Source: Azospirillum rugosum
GTDB taxonomy: Bacteria > Pseudomonadota > Alphaproteobacteria > Azospirillales > Azospirillaceae
Length of the DNA stretch: 64,000 nt
Direction of reading: 5' to 3'
NCBI RefSeq assembly: GCF_017876155.1
Contig: NZ_JAGINP010000034.1
Coordinates: 21,919 to 85,918, forward strand
The notes beneath the pieces are model-generated. The model saw only the letters and a program-made list of their open reading frames with translations, did no database searches and was not told the DNA's origin. How positions within the stretch are numbered: position 1 is the stretch's first letter; the number at the start of each line of letters is the position of its first letter. Shown here piece after piece: positions 1-11,564 of the stretch. A program made the translations under genes and the position numbers.

Positions 1-2
1 TG

Positions 3-257
3 CTGTCCGGGAACGTGGCGGCGGAAGCCTCGCGGCCGACGGGCCAGATCCTCGACCGTCTGACCGACCGTCAGCGCGACGTTTTCCAACTGCTGCTGGC
101 CGGCCATTCCAACAAGGAGATCGCCCGCGAGCTGGGCGTCCTGGAAGGCACGGTGAAGGTGCATGTCCGCGCCATCATGCAGAAACTCGGCGTGCGCAAC
201 CGCACCCAGGTCGCCGTGGTCGCCGCGCGCAGCGGTTGCTTCCCCGACGAGACCTGA
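3..257 (+). CDS. LuxR-family DNA-binding domain, 5'-truncated by window edge
   Basis: The reading frame is open from the first base, so only the C-terminal part of a regulator is present. The visible part holds a complete LuxR/FixJ-type helix-turn-helix: LTDRQRDVFQLLLAGHSNKE starts the domain and GTVKVHVRAIMQKLGVRNRT is the recognition-helix stretch. Proteins ending this way are usually two-component response regulators, or quorum-type regulators with an N-terminal sensing domain that lies outside this window. The GTG at 15 is very unlikely to be the true start because the frame continues upstream without a stop. The target genes cannot be told from this fragment. Confidence 0.85.
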   Translation: MSGNVAAEASRPTGQILDRLTDRQRDVFQLLLAGHSNKEIARELGVLEGTVKVHVRAIMQKLGVRNRTQVAVVAARSGCFPDET

Positions 258-684
258 CCACGTGACCTGACCGGTCGCTTGTCGGCCGGCGCGCCCAAAA
301 ACCGGTCAGACCCTTCACCCCTGCCTTCCTCTTGAGCGGGTGACGATCCTTTTTGCGTTGCACCGTCCGGGGACTCCGGGCTGGTACGGGACTTGCGTTT
401 CTCCCGCGGCAAGTCCCCGCACCGGGAGCAACGGACCATGAAGCAGAACAGCCGAGCCGCGACCCTCGCCCGCACCGCCGACCTTCGGTTTCTGTTGACC
501 CACGCCCTGTTCGCCGGCGCGGCGGTCGCCGCCGCCATCGGTGCCTGCTGGCCGCGGTGAGGCCGCCCCTCGGTCCTAAACCTTTCTTTGTGGGTACGGC
601 GCCCGGCCGGCGTTGCGGGCGCGAACGGGATTCCGGCACAATGTGCGAAAGGCCCCCAAGGAAGGGCGCCCGACGGGAGGGGCA
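258..684. other. Intergenic region before xdhA
   Basis: This 427-base gap holds one candidate small gene (438-560). Close to xdhA there is an 11-base palindrome, GCACA-A-TGTGC, at 636-646, about 40 bases upstream of the xdhA start, which could be a regulator site. I see no convincing sigma-70 promoter or terminator. Confidence 0.4.
438..560 (+). CDS. Candidate 40-residue membrane peptide
   Basis: An ATG at 438, preceded by GGGAG about nine bases upstream, opens a 40-codon frame. The peptide starts MKQNSRAATLARTADLRFLL and ends with an alanine-rich hydrophobic stretch (about residues 18-37) that could form one membrane helix, followed by WPR. The layout of a basic N-terminus and a single hydrophobic segment is common for small inner-membrane proteins. 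No family is recognised. In GC-rich DNA such short frames can arise by chance, so this remains tentative. Confidence 0.35.
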   Translation: MKQNSRAATLARTADLRFLLTHALFAGAAVAAAIGACWPR

Positions 685-2146
<1,462 letters not shown>

Positions 2147-2154
<8 letters not shown>

Positions 2155-4501
2155 CGGCGGCACCCTTCCCGAGACGTCGGGCATCCATCCGATCAGCGGC
2201 GGCGTGCATCTGGGCATCGAGCATGAGAGCGCCCGCAAGCACGTGACCGGCACCGCGGCCTACACCGACGACATCCCGGAACTGCCGGGGACGCTGCACG
2301 TCGCCGTGCACCTGTCGGCGAAGGCGCACGCGCGCATCCTCGGCATGGACCTCAGCCGCGCGAAGCAGGCGCCGGGCGTCCACGCGGTGCTGACCTTCGA
2401 CGACGTGCCGGGCGAGGGCGACATCGGGACGGTCATGCCCGGCGACCCGGTGCTGGCGCCCGACATGGTGGAATACGCGGGGCAGGCCGTCGTTGCCATC
2501 GCCGCGGAAACCCTGCTCCAGGCTCGTGCGGCGGCCCGGCTGGTGGAGGTCTTCTACGAGGAGCTTCCGGCCATCCTGACCGCCGAGGAGGCCCTGGCGA
2601 AGGACAGCTTCGTGTCCCCCAGCCTGACCTTCACGCGCGGCGACGCACCGGCCGGGGTCGCGGGCGCGCCGCACCGGCTGACGGGGAAGCTCGACGTCGG
2701 CGGGCAGGACCATTTCTACCTGGAAGGCCACATCGCCTACGCGATCCCGAAGGAGGACGGCGACCTGTTGGTCCACTCCTCCACCCAGCATCCGGCGGAG
2801 GTGCAGCACGCGATCTCCAAGGTGCTTGGCCGGCCGATGCACGGCATCGCGGTGGAATGCCGGCGCATGGGCGGCGGCTTCGGCGGGAAGGAAAGCCAGC
2901 CGGCGCAGATCGCCTGCATCGCGGCCTTGCTCGCCAACGCCACGAGGCGCCCCGTCAAATTCCGCATGGACCGCGACGACGACATGGCGATGACCGGCAA
3001 GCGCCACGACTTCCATGTCATCTACGACGTGGGATTCGACACGGACGGGCGCATCCAGGGGCTGGAGATGGACCTCGCCGGCCGCTGCGGCATGTCGCTG
3101 GACCTGTCCAACGGCGTCGTGGACCGCGCCATGTTCCACGCCGACAACGCCTATTACCTGCCGGCCGCGCGTGTCACGGGGCACCGCTGCAAGACCCACA
3201 CGGTGTCCAACACCGCCTTCCGCGGCTTCGGCGGGCCGCAGGGCGTGATCGCCATCGAGCATGTGATCGACGAGATTGCCCGCAAGATCGGCAAGGACCC
3301 GCTGGACGTCCGCCGCGCCAACCTCTACGGCGGGCCGGGGCGTGACCTTACCCCCTACGGCATGCCGGTGGAGGAGCCCGAGATCCTGGCGGAGCTGCTT
3401 GACCAAATCGAGCGCGACAGCGACTACCGCCGTCGGCGGGAGGAGATCGACGCCTTCAACGCAAAGAACACGGTGCTGAAGAAGGGGCTCGGCCTGACGC
3501 CGGTGAAGTTCGGCATCTCCTTCACCGTGAAGCACCTGAACCAGGCGGCGGCGCTGGTGCACGTCTACACCGACGGGTCCATCCAGGTGAACCACGGCGG
3601 GACGGAGATGGGGCAGGGCATCCACACCAAGATGGCCCAGATCGCCGCCCAGGAATTCCAGATCGACGTCGATCGCGTGAAGGTCACCGCCAGCGCCACC
3701 GACAAGGTCCCCAACGCGCCGCCGACCGCGGCGTCGGCCGGCACTGACCTGAACGGCATGGCGGTGCGCATCGCCGTGCGCACGATCAAGGGCCGGCTGG
3801 TCGATTTCCTGGCGCAGCACTGCCACACCGCCCCGGACAAGGTGGAGTTCCGCGACAACGCGGTCTTCGCCGGCAACCATGCCATGACCTTCCCGGAGGT
3901 GGCGAAGCTCGCCTACCTGAACCGGGTGTCGCTGTCCTCCACCGGCCATTACGCCACGCCGAAGATCTGGTGGGACCGGGAGAAGTGCGAGGGCCGGCCC
4001 TTCTTCTACTTCTCCTGCGGAGTCGCGGTGACGGAAGCGCTGATCGACACGCTGACCGGCGAGTACAAGTTCCCCCGCGCCGACGTGCTGCACGATTGCT
4101 CCGGCAGCATCAACCCGGCCATCGACCTGGGGCAGGTGGAGGGCGCCTTTGTCCAGGGCCTTGGCTGGGTGACGTCGGAGGAGCTGTGGTGGGACCAGCA
4201 AGGGTGCTTGCGCACCCACGCGCCGAGCACCTACAAGATCCCCACCTCGCGCTCGCTGCCGGAGGATTTCCGGGTGTCGCTCTACACCGCGCGCCCGAAC
4301 CGGGAGGACACCGTCTTCCGCTCCAAGGCGATCGGGGAGCCGCCGCTGATGCTGGGCATCTCCGCGTGGCTGGCGCTGAAGGACGCGGTGGCGGCGGTCG
4401 GCGGGCACAAGCTGCCCGTCCACATCGACGCCCCCGCGACGCCGGAGCGCGTGCTGCTGGCGGTCGAGGACGTGAAGGCGAGGATGGCGGCGAGTGGCTG
4501 A
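2147..4501 (+). CDS. xdhB: Xanthine dehydrogenase large subunit (molybdopterin)
   Basis: This 784-residue subunit carries the molybdenum cofactor and binds the purine. It pairs with XdhA in the cytoplasm. Visible family motifs are the glycine loop GGGFGGKESQ, the substrate-contact arginine in NTAFRGFGGPQG, the cofactor loop in GTEMGQGIHTK, and the C-terminal KAIGEPPLMLG that holds the catalytic glutamate. The ATG at 2147 lies inside the last codons of xdhA, so the two are probably translationally coupled. The stop overlaps the ureD start by 8 bases, linking purine oxidation to the urease genes in one transcription unit. Confidence 0.95.
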
Positions 4502-5351
4502 CAACCATTTACAAGCTCTTGGGACGAAGAAGGTCGCGGTCCATGGTGCGGCGACGGTGCGGTTCGAGCATCGCCACGGGGCCACGCGCCTCGCCACGCT
4601 CTACCACCACGACCCGCTGCGCGTGCTGCTGCCCGACCCGCGCGCTGGCGACCTGCCGGTGGCGGTGCTGGTGACGACATCCGGCGGGCTGGTCGGCGGC
4701 GACCGGCTGGACATCGCCCTGTCGGTCGGGGCGGGGGCCGCGGCCCTGGTCACCACCCAGGCGGCGGAGAAGGTCTACCGTTCCGCCGGACCGGACTGCC
4801 GCATCGACACGCGCGTGACCGTCGAGGCCGGCGGCTGGCTGGAGTGGATGCCACAGGAGGCCATCGTCTTCGAAGGCTCCCGCCTGCGCCGCCTGACCCG
4901 GCTGGAGCTGGAGGGCGACGCCCGCCTGATCGCCGGGGAGATGCTGGTCTTCGGCCGCGCCGCCTTCGGCGAAACGGTCAGCCGCGGGCTGGTTCGCGAC
5001 GCCTGGGAGGTGGTCCACGACGGCCGCCTCGCCTGGGCCGACGCCCTGCACATGGACGGCGATCTCGCGGATACGCTGGCGCATCCGGCCGGCTTCGGCG
5101 GCGCCGGAGCGTGCGCCACGCTGCTGCACGCCGCACCGGACGCCGGCACCCACCTGGACAGCCTGCGCGCGGCGGCGGAGGGGCTGGAGGGCGTGCGCAT
5201 CGGCGCCACGGCCTTCGACGGCCTGCTGGTCACCCGCATCCTTGGCGGCGAGGCCCTGGCCGTGCGCCGCGCCTACGCGGCACTGTGGTCGCACCTGCGG
5301 TCAGCGGCGGCAGGACTGCCGACGCGCTTGCCGCGCCTGTGGGAGGTGTGA
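4494..5351 (+). CDS. ureD: Urease accessory protein UreD (UreH)
   Basis: UreD is the scaffold that binds apo-urease and recruits UreF and UreG for nickel insertion. The 285-residue product has the family signature VTTSGGLVGGDRLDIAL near the N-terminus, followed by TTQAAEKVYRS and a WMPQEAIVFEGS segment. The GTG at 4494 is used as the start: it lies within the end of xdhB, and translation from there matches the family length. After ureD the tight gene spacing breaks, and two unrelated small genes sit between it and ureA. Confidence 0.93.
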   Translation: MADNHLQALGTKKVAVHGAATVRFEHRHGATRLATLYHHDPLRVLLPDPRAGDLPVAVLVTTSGGLVGGDRLDIALSVGAGAAALVTTQAAEKVYRSAGPDCRIDTRVTVEAGGWLEWMPQEAIVFEGSRLRRLTRLELEGDARLIAGEMLVFGRAAFGETVSRGLVRDAWEVVHDGRLAWADALHMDGDLADTLAHPAGFGGAGACATLLHAAPDAGTHLDSLRAAAEGLEGVRIGATAFDGLLVTRILGGEALAVRRAYAALWSHLRSAAAGLPTRLPRLWEV

Positions 5352-5406
5352 GTGAGCATTCCGTACGCCATAGAGGCGTTTGCGACACGTTGACGGCTAT
5401 GCAACG

Positions 5407-5435
5407 TTGACAGATGGGAATAGCGTGTGTCTATT
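5407..5435 (+). promoter_or_regulatory. Possible sigma-70 promoter for the 5468 gene pair
   Basis: TTGACA (5407-5412) is followed by a 17-base spacer and TCTATT (5430-5435), 33 bases before the start at 5468. The -35 box is perfect and the -10 box is fair. This would give the two small genes their own transcription, separate from ureD. Confidence 0.45.
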
Positions 5436-5467
5436 CGCGACGCTGATCGAATGTGCGGGGGAAGTCC

Positions 5468-5659
5468 ATGAACACCTACCGGGACAACTATGAAACGTTG
5501 CCCGATGCCGAGGGGCTTGGGCATGTCACCATGAACAACGACAGCGAGGCCATCGATTACAAGGCGCGGATCGCCCATGTTCAGGCGTCGCAGGACTATC
5601 TAACGGCTCGTGCGAAGCGTATGGCTGCCAGGGTCGCCCAGCGCTCCACCGAGGAATGA
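5468..5659 (+). CDS. Small hypothetical protein, first of an inserted pair
   Basis: This 63-residue protein begins MNTYRDNYETLPDAEGLGHV. The ATG at 5468 is preferred over a GTG at 5453 because GGGGGAAG lies just ahead of it. It is charged, has no signal peptide or membrane helix, and ends with a basic stretch ARAKRMAARVAQR. I do not recognise a family. Its stop overlaps the next gene in an ATGATG/TGA arrangement, so the two are a unit. Base composition is visibly less GC-rich than the flanking urease genes, which suggests a later insertion. Confidence 0.6.
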   Translation: MNTYRDNYETLPDAEGLGHVTMNNDSEAIDYKARIAHVQASQDYLTARAKRMAARVAQRSTEE

Positions 5660-6156
5660 TGGCGTCGCCATACTTGTCGGTGTGGCGGCGCAGTTTCCTC
5701 GTCACCTGCGGCCAAGCCGCGGCTAAAGGTCTTGAGGACCATCCGTCGAAACCAGTCTTTTCCGAAGATAGTCTGCATCTCGACGCGATCGTGACGCGCT
5801 ACGGCGAATTGCGGGAGCAGTTTGTGTCGCAGCACGGTATGGTCGGCGGGCTGCTTGCGAACCACAAGGTCGCGGCACTCTACATCTCGATACTATCGCG
5901 AACGCCACCGGAGCATTTGTTCACTTTTACCCACGAGACACCGATCGGTGAACGCCGCCTCGCGCTCGCGGCGATGATGAACGCCGTGGTTCTGGGCGTT
6001 CTTCAGATCGATCCTGCCACGGTCAACGAAGCGCTCCAGGACGACCTTGAGTATTGCCTGCTTAAGGAACCTCCCTCCAACCTGGAATGGATTTGCTTCG
6101 GCATGCACGCGCTCTGCCGTCATCTCGGACGTCCCACCAACATCAAGAATTACTGA
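5656..6156 (+). CDS. Hypothetical protein, second of an inserted pair
   Basis: This 166-residue protein is translated from an ATG that overlaps the previous stop by 4 bases. It looks helical and soluble, with a hydrophobic centre (RLALAAMMNAVVLGVLQIDP) and a C-terminal WICFGMHALCRHLG segment containing two cysteines. No domain is recognised. Lower GC than the neighbours and the position between ureD and ureA argue that the pair was inserted into an older urease cluster. A role in urease maturation cannot be excluded, but nothing in the sequence supports one. Confidence 0.6.
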   Translation: MMASPYLSVWRRSFLVTCGQAAAKGLEDHPSKPVFSEDSLHLDAIVTRYGELREQFVSQHGMVGGLLANHKVAALYISILSRTPPEHLFTFTHETPIGERRLALAAMMNAVVLGVLQIDPATVNEALQDDLEYCLLKEPPSNLEWICFGMHALCRHLGRPTNIKNY

Positions 6157-6194
6157 CACCCATGCTTTCCGTCCTTCTCCGTGTCAAAACGGGA

Positions 6195-6222
6195 TTGGCG
6201 CGGCGCAGCATCGTGGCATAAT
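6195..6222 (+). promoter_or_regulatory. Possible promoter for ureABC
   Basis: TTGGCG (6195-6200), a 16-base spacer and CATAAT (6217-6222) lie 37 bases ahead of ureA. Immediately downstream, TCCGCCT (6222-6228) and AGGCGGA (6241-6247) form a 7-base inverted repeat that could be an operator or leader hairpin. Confidence 0.45.
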
Positions 6223-6258
6223 CCGCCTTACGATTTGGGTAGGCGGAGAGACACCCCC

Positions 6259-6561
6259 ATGAACCTGACACCGCGCGAGAAGGACAAGCTTCTCGTCGCC
6301 ATGGCCGCCGTCGTGGCGCGGCGCCGGCTGGAGCGAGGCGTGAAGCTGAACCACCCGGAGGCGGTGGCGCTGATCACCGATTACGTGGTGGAAGGTGCCC
6401 GCGACGGACGCACGGTGGCGGAGCTGATGCGCGACGGCGCCACGGTGATCACCCGCGACCAGGTGATGGAGGGCGTGCCGGAGATGATCCACGAGATCCA
6501 GGTGGAGGCCACCTTCCCCGACGGCACCAAGCTCGTCACCGTCCACCAGCCGATTCGCTGA
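6259..6561 (+). CDS. ureA: Urease gamma subunit
   Basis: UreA is the smallest structural subunit of urease, which hydrolyses urea to ammonia and carbamate. From the ATG at 6259 the product is 100 residues, the normal length, beginning MNLTPREKDKLLVAMAAVVA. The family segments LNHPEAVALI and DGTKLVTVHQPI are present. An upstream in-frame start would add 26 residues unlike any UreA and is rejected. It is followed after 11 bases by ureB and then ureC, as separate genes rather than the fused forms of some bacteria. Confidence 0.96.
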   Translation: MNLTPREKDKLLVAMAAVVARRRLERGVKLNHPEAVALITDYVVEGARDGRTVAELMRDGATVITRDQVMEGVPEMIHEIQVEATFPDGTKLVTVHQPIR

Positions 6562-6572
6562 CGGGAGGCCTC

Positions 6573-6878
6573 ATGAAACCCGGTGAAATCATCCCCGCGG
6601 CGGGCGAGATCGAGCTGAACGCCGGCCGCGACACGGTGGAACTGGACGTCGCCAACGCCGGCGACCGGCCGATCCAGGTCGGCTCCCACTACCATTTCTT
6701 CGAGACCAACGAGGCGCTGAAGTTCGACCGCGACAAGGCGCGCGGCTTCCGCCTGGACATCCCGGCCGGCACGGCCGTCCGCTTCGAGCCCGGCCAGACC
6801 CGCCATGTGCGGCTGGTCGCCTACGCGGGCAGCCGGGTGGTCATCGGGTTCAACGGCAAGGTCAACGGCAGCCTGTAA
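6573..6878 (+). CDS. ureB: Urease beta subunit
   Basis: This 101-residue beta subunit opens MKPGEIIPAAGEIELNAGRD and carries the typical QVGSHYHFFETN and FEPGQTRHVRLV segments. It packs with UreA and UreC in the (alpha-beta-gamma)3 enzyme. A strong ribosome-binding site, GGGAGG, lies 5 bases before the ATG. The short 25-base gap to ureC fits a single transcript. Confidence 0.96.
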   Translation: MKPGEIIPAAGEIELNAGRDTVELDVANAGDRPIQVGSHYHFFETNEALKFDRDKARGFRLDIPAGTAVRFEPGQTRHVRLVAYAGSRVVIGFNGKVNGSL

Positions 6879-6903
6879 GGGGCGCCGAGCGGGGAGCAGG
6901 GAC

Positions 6904-8613
<1,710 letters not shown>

Positions 8614-8625
8614 GGTTCTGATTTC

Positions 8626-9477
8626 GTGATCGGTGTCTTCGATTCCGGGCATGGCGGGTTGACGGTTCTGCGCGCCTTGGTTTCCGCCGTCCCCGCCCGG
8701 CCCTTCGTCTATCTCGGCGACCACGCCGCCGCCCCCTACGGCCCCCGCAGCGAGGAGGATATCTACCGCCTGACGGTGCAGGGGGTGGAGCGGCTGTTCC
8801 AGCAAGGCTGCGGGCTGGTCCTGCTGGCCTGCAACACGGCGGCGGCGGTGGCGCTGCGGCGCATGCAGCAGACGTGGCTGCCCACGGCCTATCCGGGCCG
8901 GAACGTGCTGGGCGTGCTGGTGCCGGTGGTCGAGGCGATCACCCGCGTGCCCTGGATGCAGGACGGCCCCTCCGCCGACTGGCGGCCGGAGCCGCGCACG
9001 GTCGGCGTCTTCGCCACGCCGGCCACCGTCCGCTCCGGCTCCTTCCCGCGGGAGATCGGCAAGCGCGCGCCGGACGTGCGTGTCGTCCAGCAAGCCTGCC
9101 CGGACCTCGTGCCCCTGATCGAGCGCGGGGCGGGCGATGATGAGTTGGCTCCCGCGGTGCGCGGCTATGTCGACGCCCTGCTGGCGCAGCTGGACGGGCA
9201 GCCGCTGGACGCGGTGGTTCTGGGCTGCACCCATTACCCGCTGGTGGCGCACCTGTTCGCCGCGGCGCTTCCGCCCGGCGTGGAGGTGCTGTGCCAGCCC
9301 TCCCTGGTCGCGCGGTCGCTGGACAACTACCTGGAGCGGCACCCGGAATACGCGCCTGTGATGAACGGGCACGCTGTGGTGCCGCGCTTCTTCACCACGG
9401 GGGCGGCGGAACCGGTCGGCGCGCTCGCCGGACGCTTCTTCGGCCGACCCACCCCTTTCGAACGGCTTTCCCCATGA
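8626..9477 (+). CDS. murI: Glutamate racemase family protein inside the urease operon
   Basis: The 283-residue product matches the aspartate/glutamate racemase family that makes D-glutamate for peptidoglycan. It starts IGVFDSGHGGLTVL, with Asp6 and Ser7 at the substrate site. The two catalytic cysteines are Cys69 (LLACNTA) and Cys201 (LGCTHYPL). The start is a GTG at 8626, 12 bases after ureC, and the stop overlaps the ureE ATG by 4 bases, so it is embedded in the urease operon. All key residues are intact. Whether it serves cell-wall synthesis or a nitrogen-linked task is unknown. Confidence 0.88.
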   Translation: MIGVFDSGHGGLTVLRALVSAVPARPFVYLGDHAAAPYGPRSEEDIYRLTVQGVERLFQQGCGLVLLACNTAAAVALRRMQQTWLPTAYPGRNVLGVLVPVVEAITRVPWMQDGPSADWRPEPRTVGVFATPATVRSGSFPREIGKRAPDVRVVQQACPDLVPLIERGAGDDELAPAVRGYVDALLAQLDGQPLDAVVLGCTHYPLVAHLFAAALPPGVEVLCQPSLVARSLDNYLERHPEYAPVMNGHAVVPRFFTTGAAEPVGALAGRFFGRPTPFERLSP

Positions 9478-10019
9478 CCGACACGCTCCGCCGCGCCACC
9501 CGAGTCCACGCCCGCGGCCATTGGCCTAGGGAGAGCCAGGGCGGCACCGTGACCCTCGCCTTCGACGACCGCCACCGCCGCCGCATGATGATGACGGACG
9601 ATGCGGGAAGCGACTTCCTGCTCGACCTGCCGCGCGCCGTGGCGCTGGACGACGGCGATGGGCTGGAACTGGGCGACGGCACGTATCTGCGCGTCGTCGC
9701 CGCGGCGGAGGAGCTGATGGAGGTGCGCTGCGGCGGGGGCACGGAAGCCTTCGCCCGTATCGCCTGGCACCTCGGCAACCGGCATCTGCCCGTGCAGATC
9801 GTTGGCGAGACGATCCGTCTGCGCCGCGACCACGTGATCGAGGACATGCTGCGCGGCCTGGGCGCGAGCGTGGAGCCCATTCATGCGCCCTTCGCGCCGG
9901 AGGGCGGGGCGTATTCGGGCGGGCACGGGCATTCGCATGGGCATGATCACGGGCATGACCATGACCATCATCACCATGGACACGGGCATTCGCACTCCCA
10001 TGGCCACTCGCATGAGTGA
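9474..10019 (+). CDS. ureE: Urease accessory protein UreE, nickel chaperone
   Basis: UreE binds nickel and delivers it to the UreDFG complex. The 181-residue product starts at the ATG overlapping the previous stop. The N-terminal domain includes TLAFDDRHRRR, and the central nickel-binding part includes AWHLGNRHLPVQI and EDMLRGLGASVEPI. The C-terminus is a histidine tail of about 30 residues made of HGH and HDH repeats, as in Klebsiella UreE, giving extra nickel storage. The last 8 bases overlap the upstream start codon of ureF. Confidence 0.94.
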   Translation: MTDTLRRATRVHARGHWPRESQGGTVTLAFDDRHRRRMMMTDDAGSDFLLDLPRAVALDDGDGLELGDGTYLRVVAAAEELMEVRCGGGTEAFARIAWHLGNRHLPVQIVGETIRLRRDHVIEDMLRGLGASVEPIHAPFAPEGGAYSGGHGHSHGHDHGHDHDHHHHGHGHSHSHGHSHE

Positions 10020-10817
10020 GGGCGTTTGCCCCCTCCCTAACCCTCCCCCGCTTTGCGGTGGAGGGGATTTGGGCGACGCTGCGCAAGCTCCCTCCACCGC
10101 CAACGGCGGGGGAGGGTTGGGGAGGGGGCTGGTAACCCATCACCACCTCACCAAACTCCTCGCTTGGCTTTCCCCCTCCTTCCCGGTCGGCGGCTTCTCC
10201 TACAGCCACGGCATCGAGGCGGCGGTGGAGCAGGGGCTGGTGCGCGACCGCGACAGCCTTGCCCGCTGGATGGACGGCATCCTGCGGCACGGTGCCGGGC
10301 GCACCGACGGCATGCTGTTCGCGGCGGCGCACCGCGCGGTGCTGGCCGGCGACGAGGCGGCCTTCGCCTGGGCGGTGGAGCGCGCCGACGCCATGCGCGC
10401 CTCCGCCGAGACCGCGCTGGAGAGCCGCGCGCAGGGGCAGGCCTTCCTGATCGCCGTGCGCGCCGCCTGGCCGATGGATGGGCTGGAGCGCTGGGACCGG
10501 GTCATCGCCGGAACCGGCCGCCCGGTCGCCTACGCCGTGGCCGTAGCGCTGGCCGCCGCGCTGATCGGCGTGCCGGAGGGGCCGGCGCTCGCCGCCTACC
10601 TGCACGCCTTCGCGGCGAACCTCGTCTCTGCGGGCGTGCGGCTGGTGCCGCTGGGGCAGACGGACGGGCAGAAGGCCTTGGCCGCGCTCGATTCCGTGGT
10701 GCACTCTGCGGCCGAGGCCGCCCTCACCGCTCCGCTCGACGACCTGGGCAGCCGCGCCATGGCCGTCGATTGGACCTCCATGATCCACGAAACCCAATAC
10801 ACGAGGCTGTTCCGCTC

Positions 10818-10821
<4 letters not shown>
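10012..10821 (+). CDS. ureF: Urease accessory protein UreF with extended N-terminus
   Basis: UreF bridges UreD and UreG during nickel insertion. The conserved region begins HHHLTKLLAWLSPSFPVGGFS (positions 10138 onward) and ends SMIHETQYTRLF. From the ATG at 10012 the protein is 269 residues, about 40 more than the recognisable domain, because a long palindromic repeat (10029-10128) is read in frame. This adds a Gly/Pro-rich segment (PLPNPPPLCGGG, then NGGGGLGRG). No ATG or GTG lies between the repeat and the conserved domain; only TTG at 10117 or CTG at 10129 could serve as closer starts. The stop overlaps ureG by 4 bases. Confidence 0.88.
10029..10128. repeat. Palindromic repeat element in the 5' end of ureF
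   Basis: Two long inverted arms flank a short centre. The outer arms at 10029-10051 and 10106-10128 match at 22 of 23 positions when one is reverse-complemented. The inner arms at 10055-10065 and 10090-10100 are perfect over 11 bases. The C- and G-tract composition resembles the dispersed palindromic repeats of GC-rich proteobacteria. It lies between the overlapping ureE/ureF start and the conserved ureF coding sequence, and has no stop codon in the ureF frame. Confidence 0.85.
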
Positions 10822-11456
<635 letters not shown>

Positions 11457-11489
11457 TCTTCTCCGATCGGGCTCCGGACGGGTCGCGCC

Positions 11490-11515
11490 GGAACCTCCGC
11501 CTTGGCCGTGCTGTT
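11490..11515 (+). promoter_or_regulatory. Candidate EcfG/RpoE2-type general stress promoter
   Basis: GGAAC (11490-11494) and GTT (11513-11515) are separated by 18 bases, which fits the alphaproteobacterial EcfG pattern of GGAAC, 18-19 bases and TT. It lies 50 bases ahead of the PRC-barrel gene. PRC-barrel and small membrane proteins are frequent members of this stress regulon. Confidence 0.45.
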
Positions 11516-11564
11516 CTCTGGGTGAAACCTGCATCACCCGAGAACCGACCCGGAGGGACCGACG

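Noticed and set aside
600..684. A sigma-54 promoter ahead of xdhA
   Set aside because: GG and GC pairs at near-correct spacing occur by chance in this GC-rich stretch, and the TGGCAC/TTGC boxes are not present.
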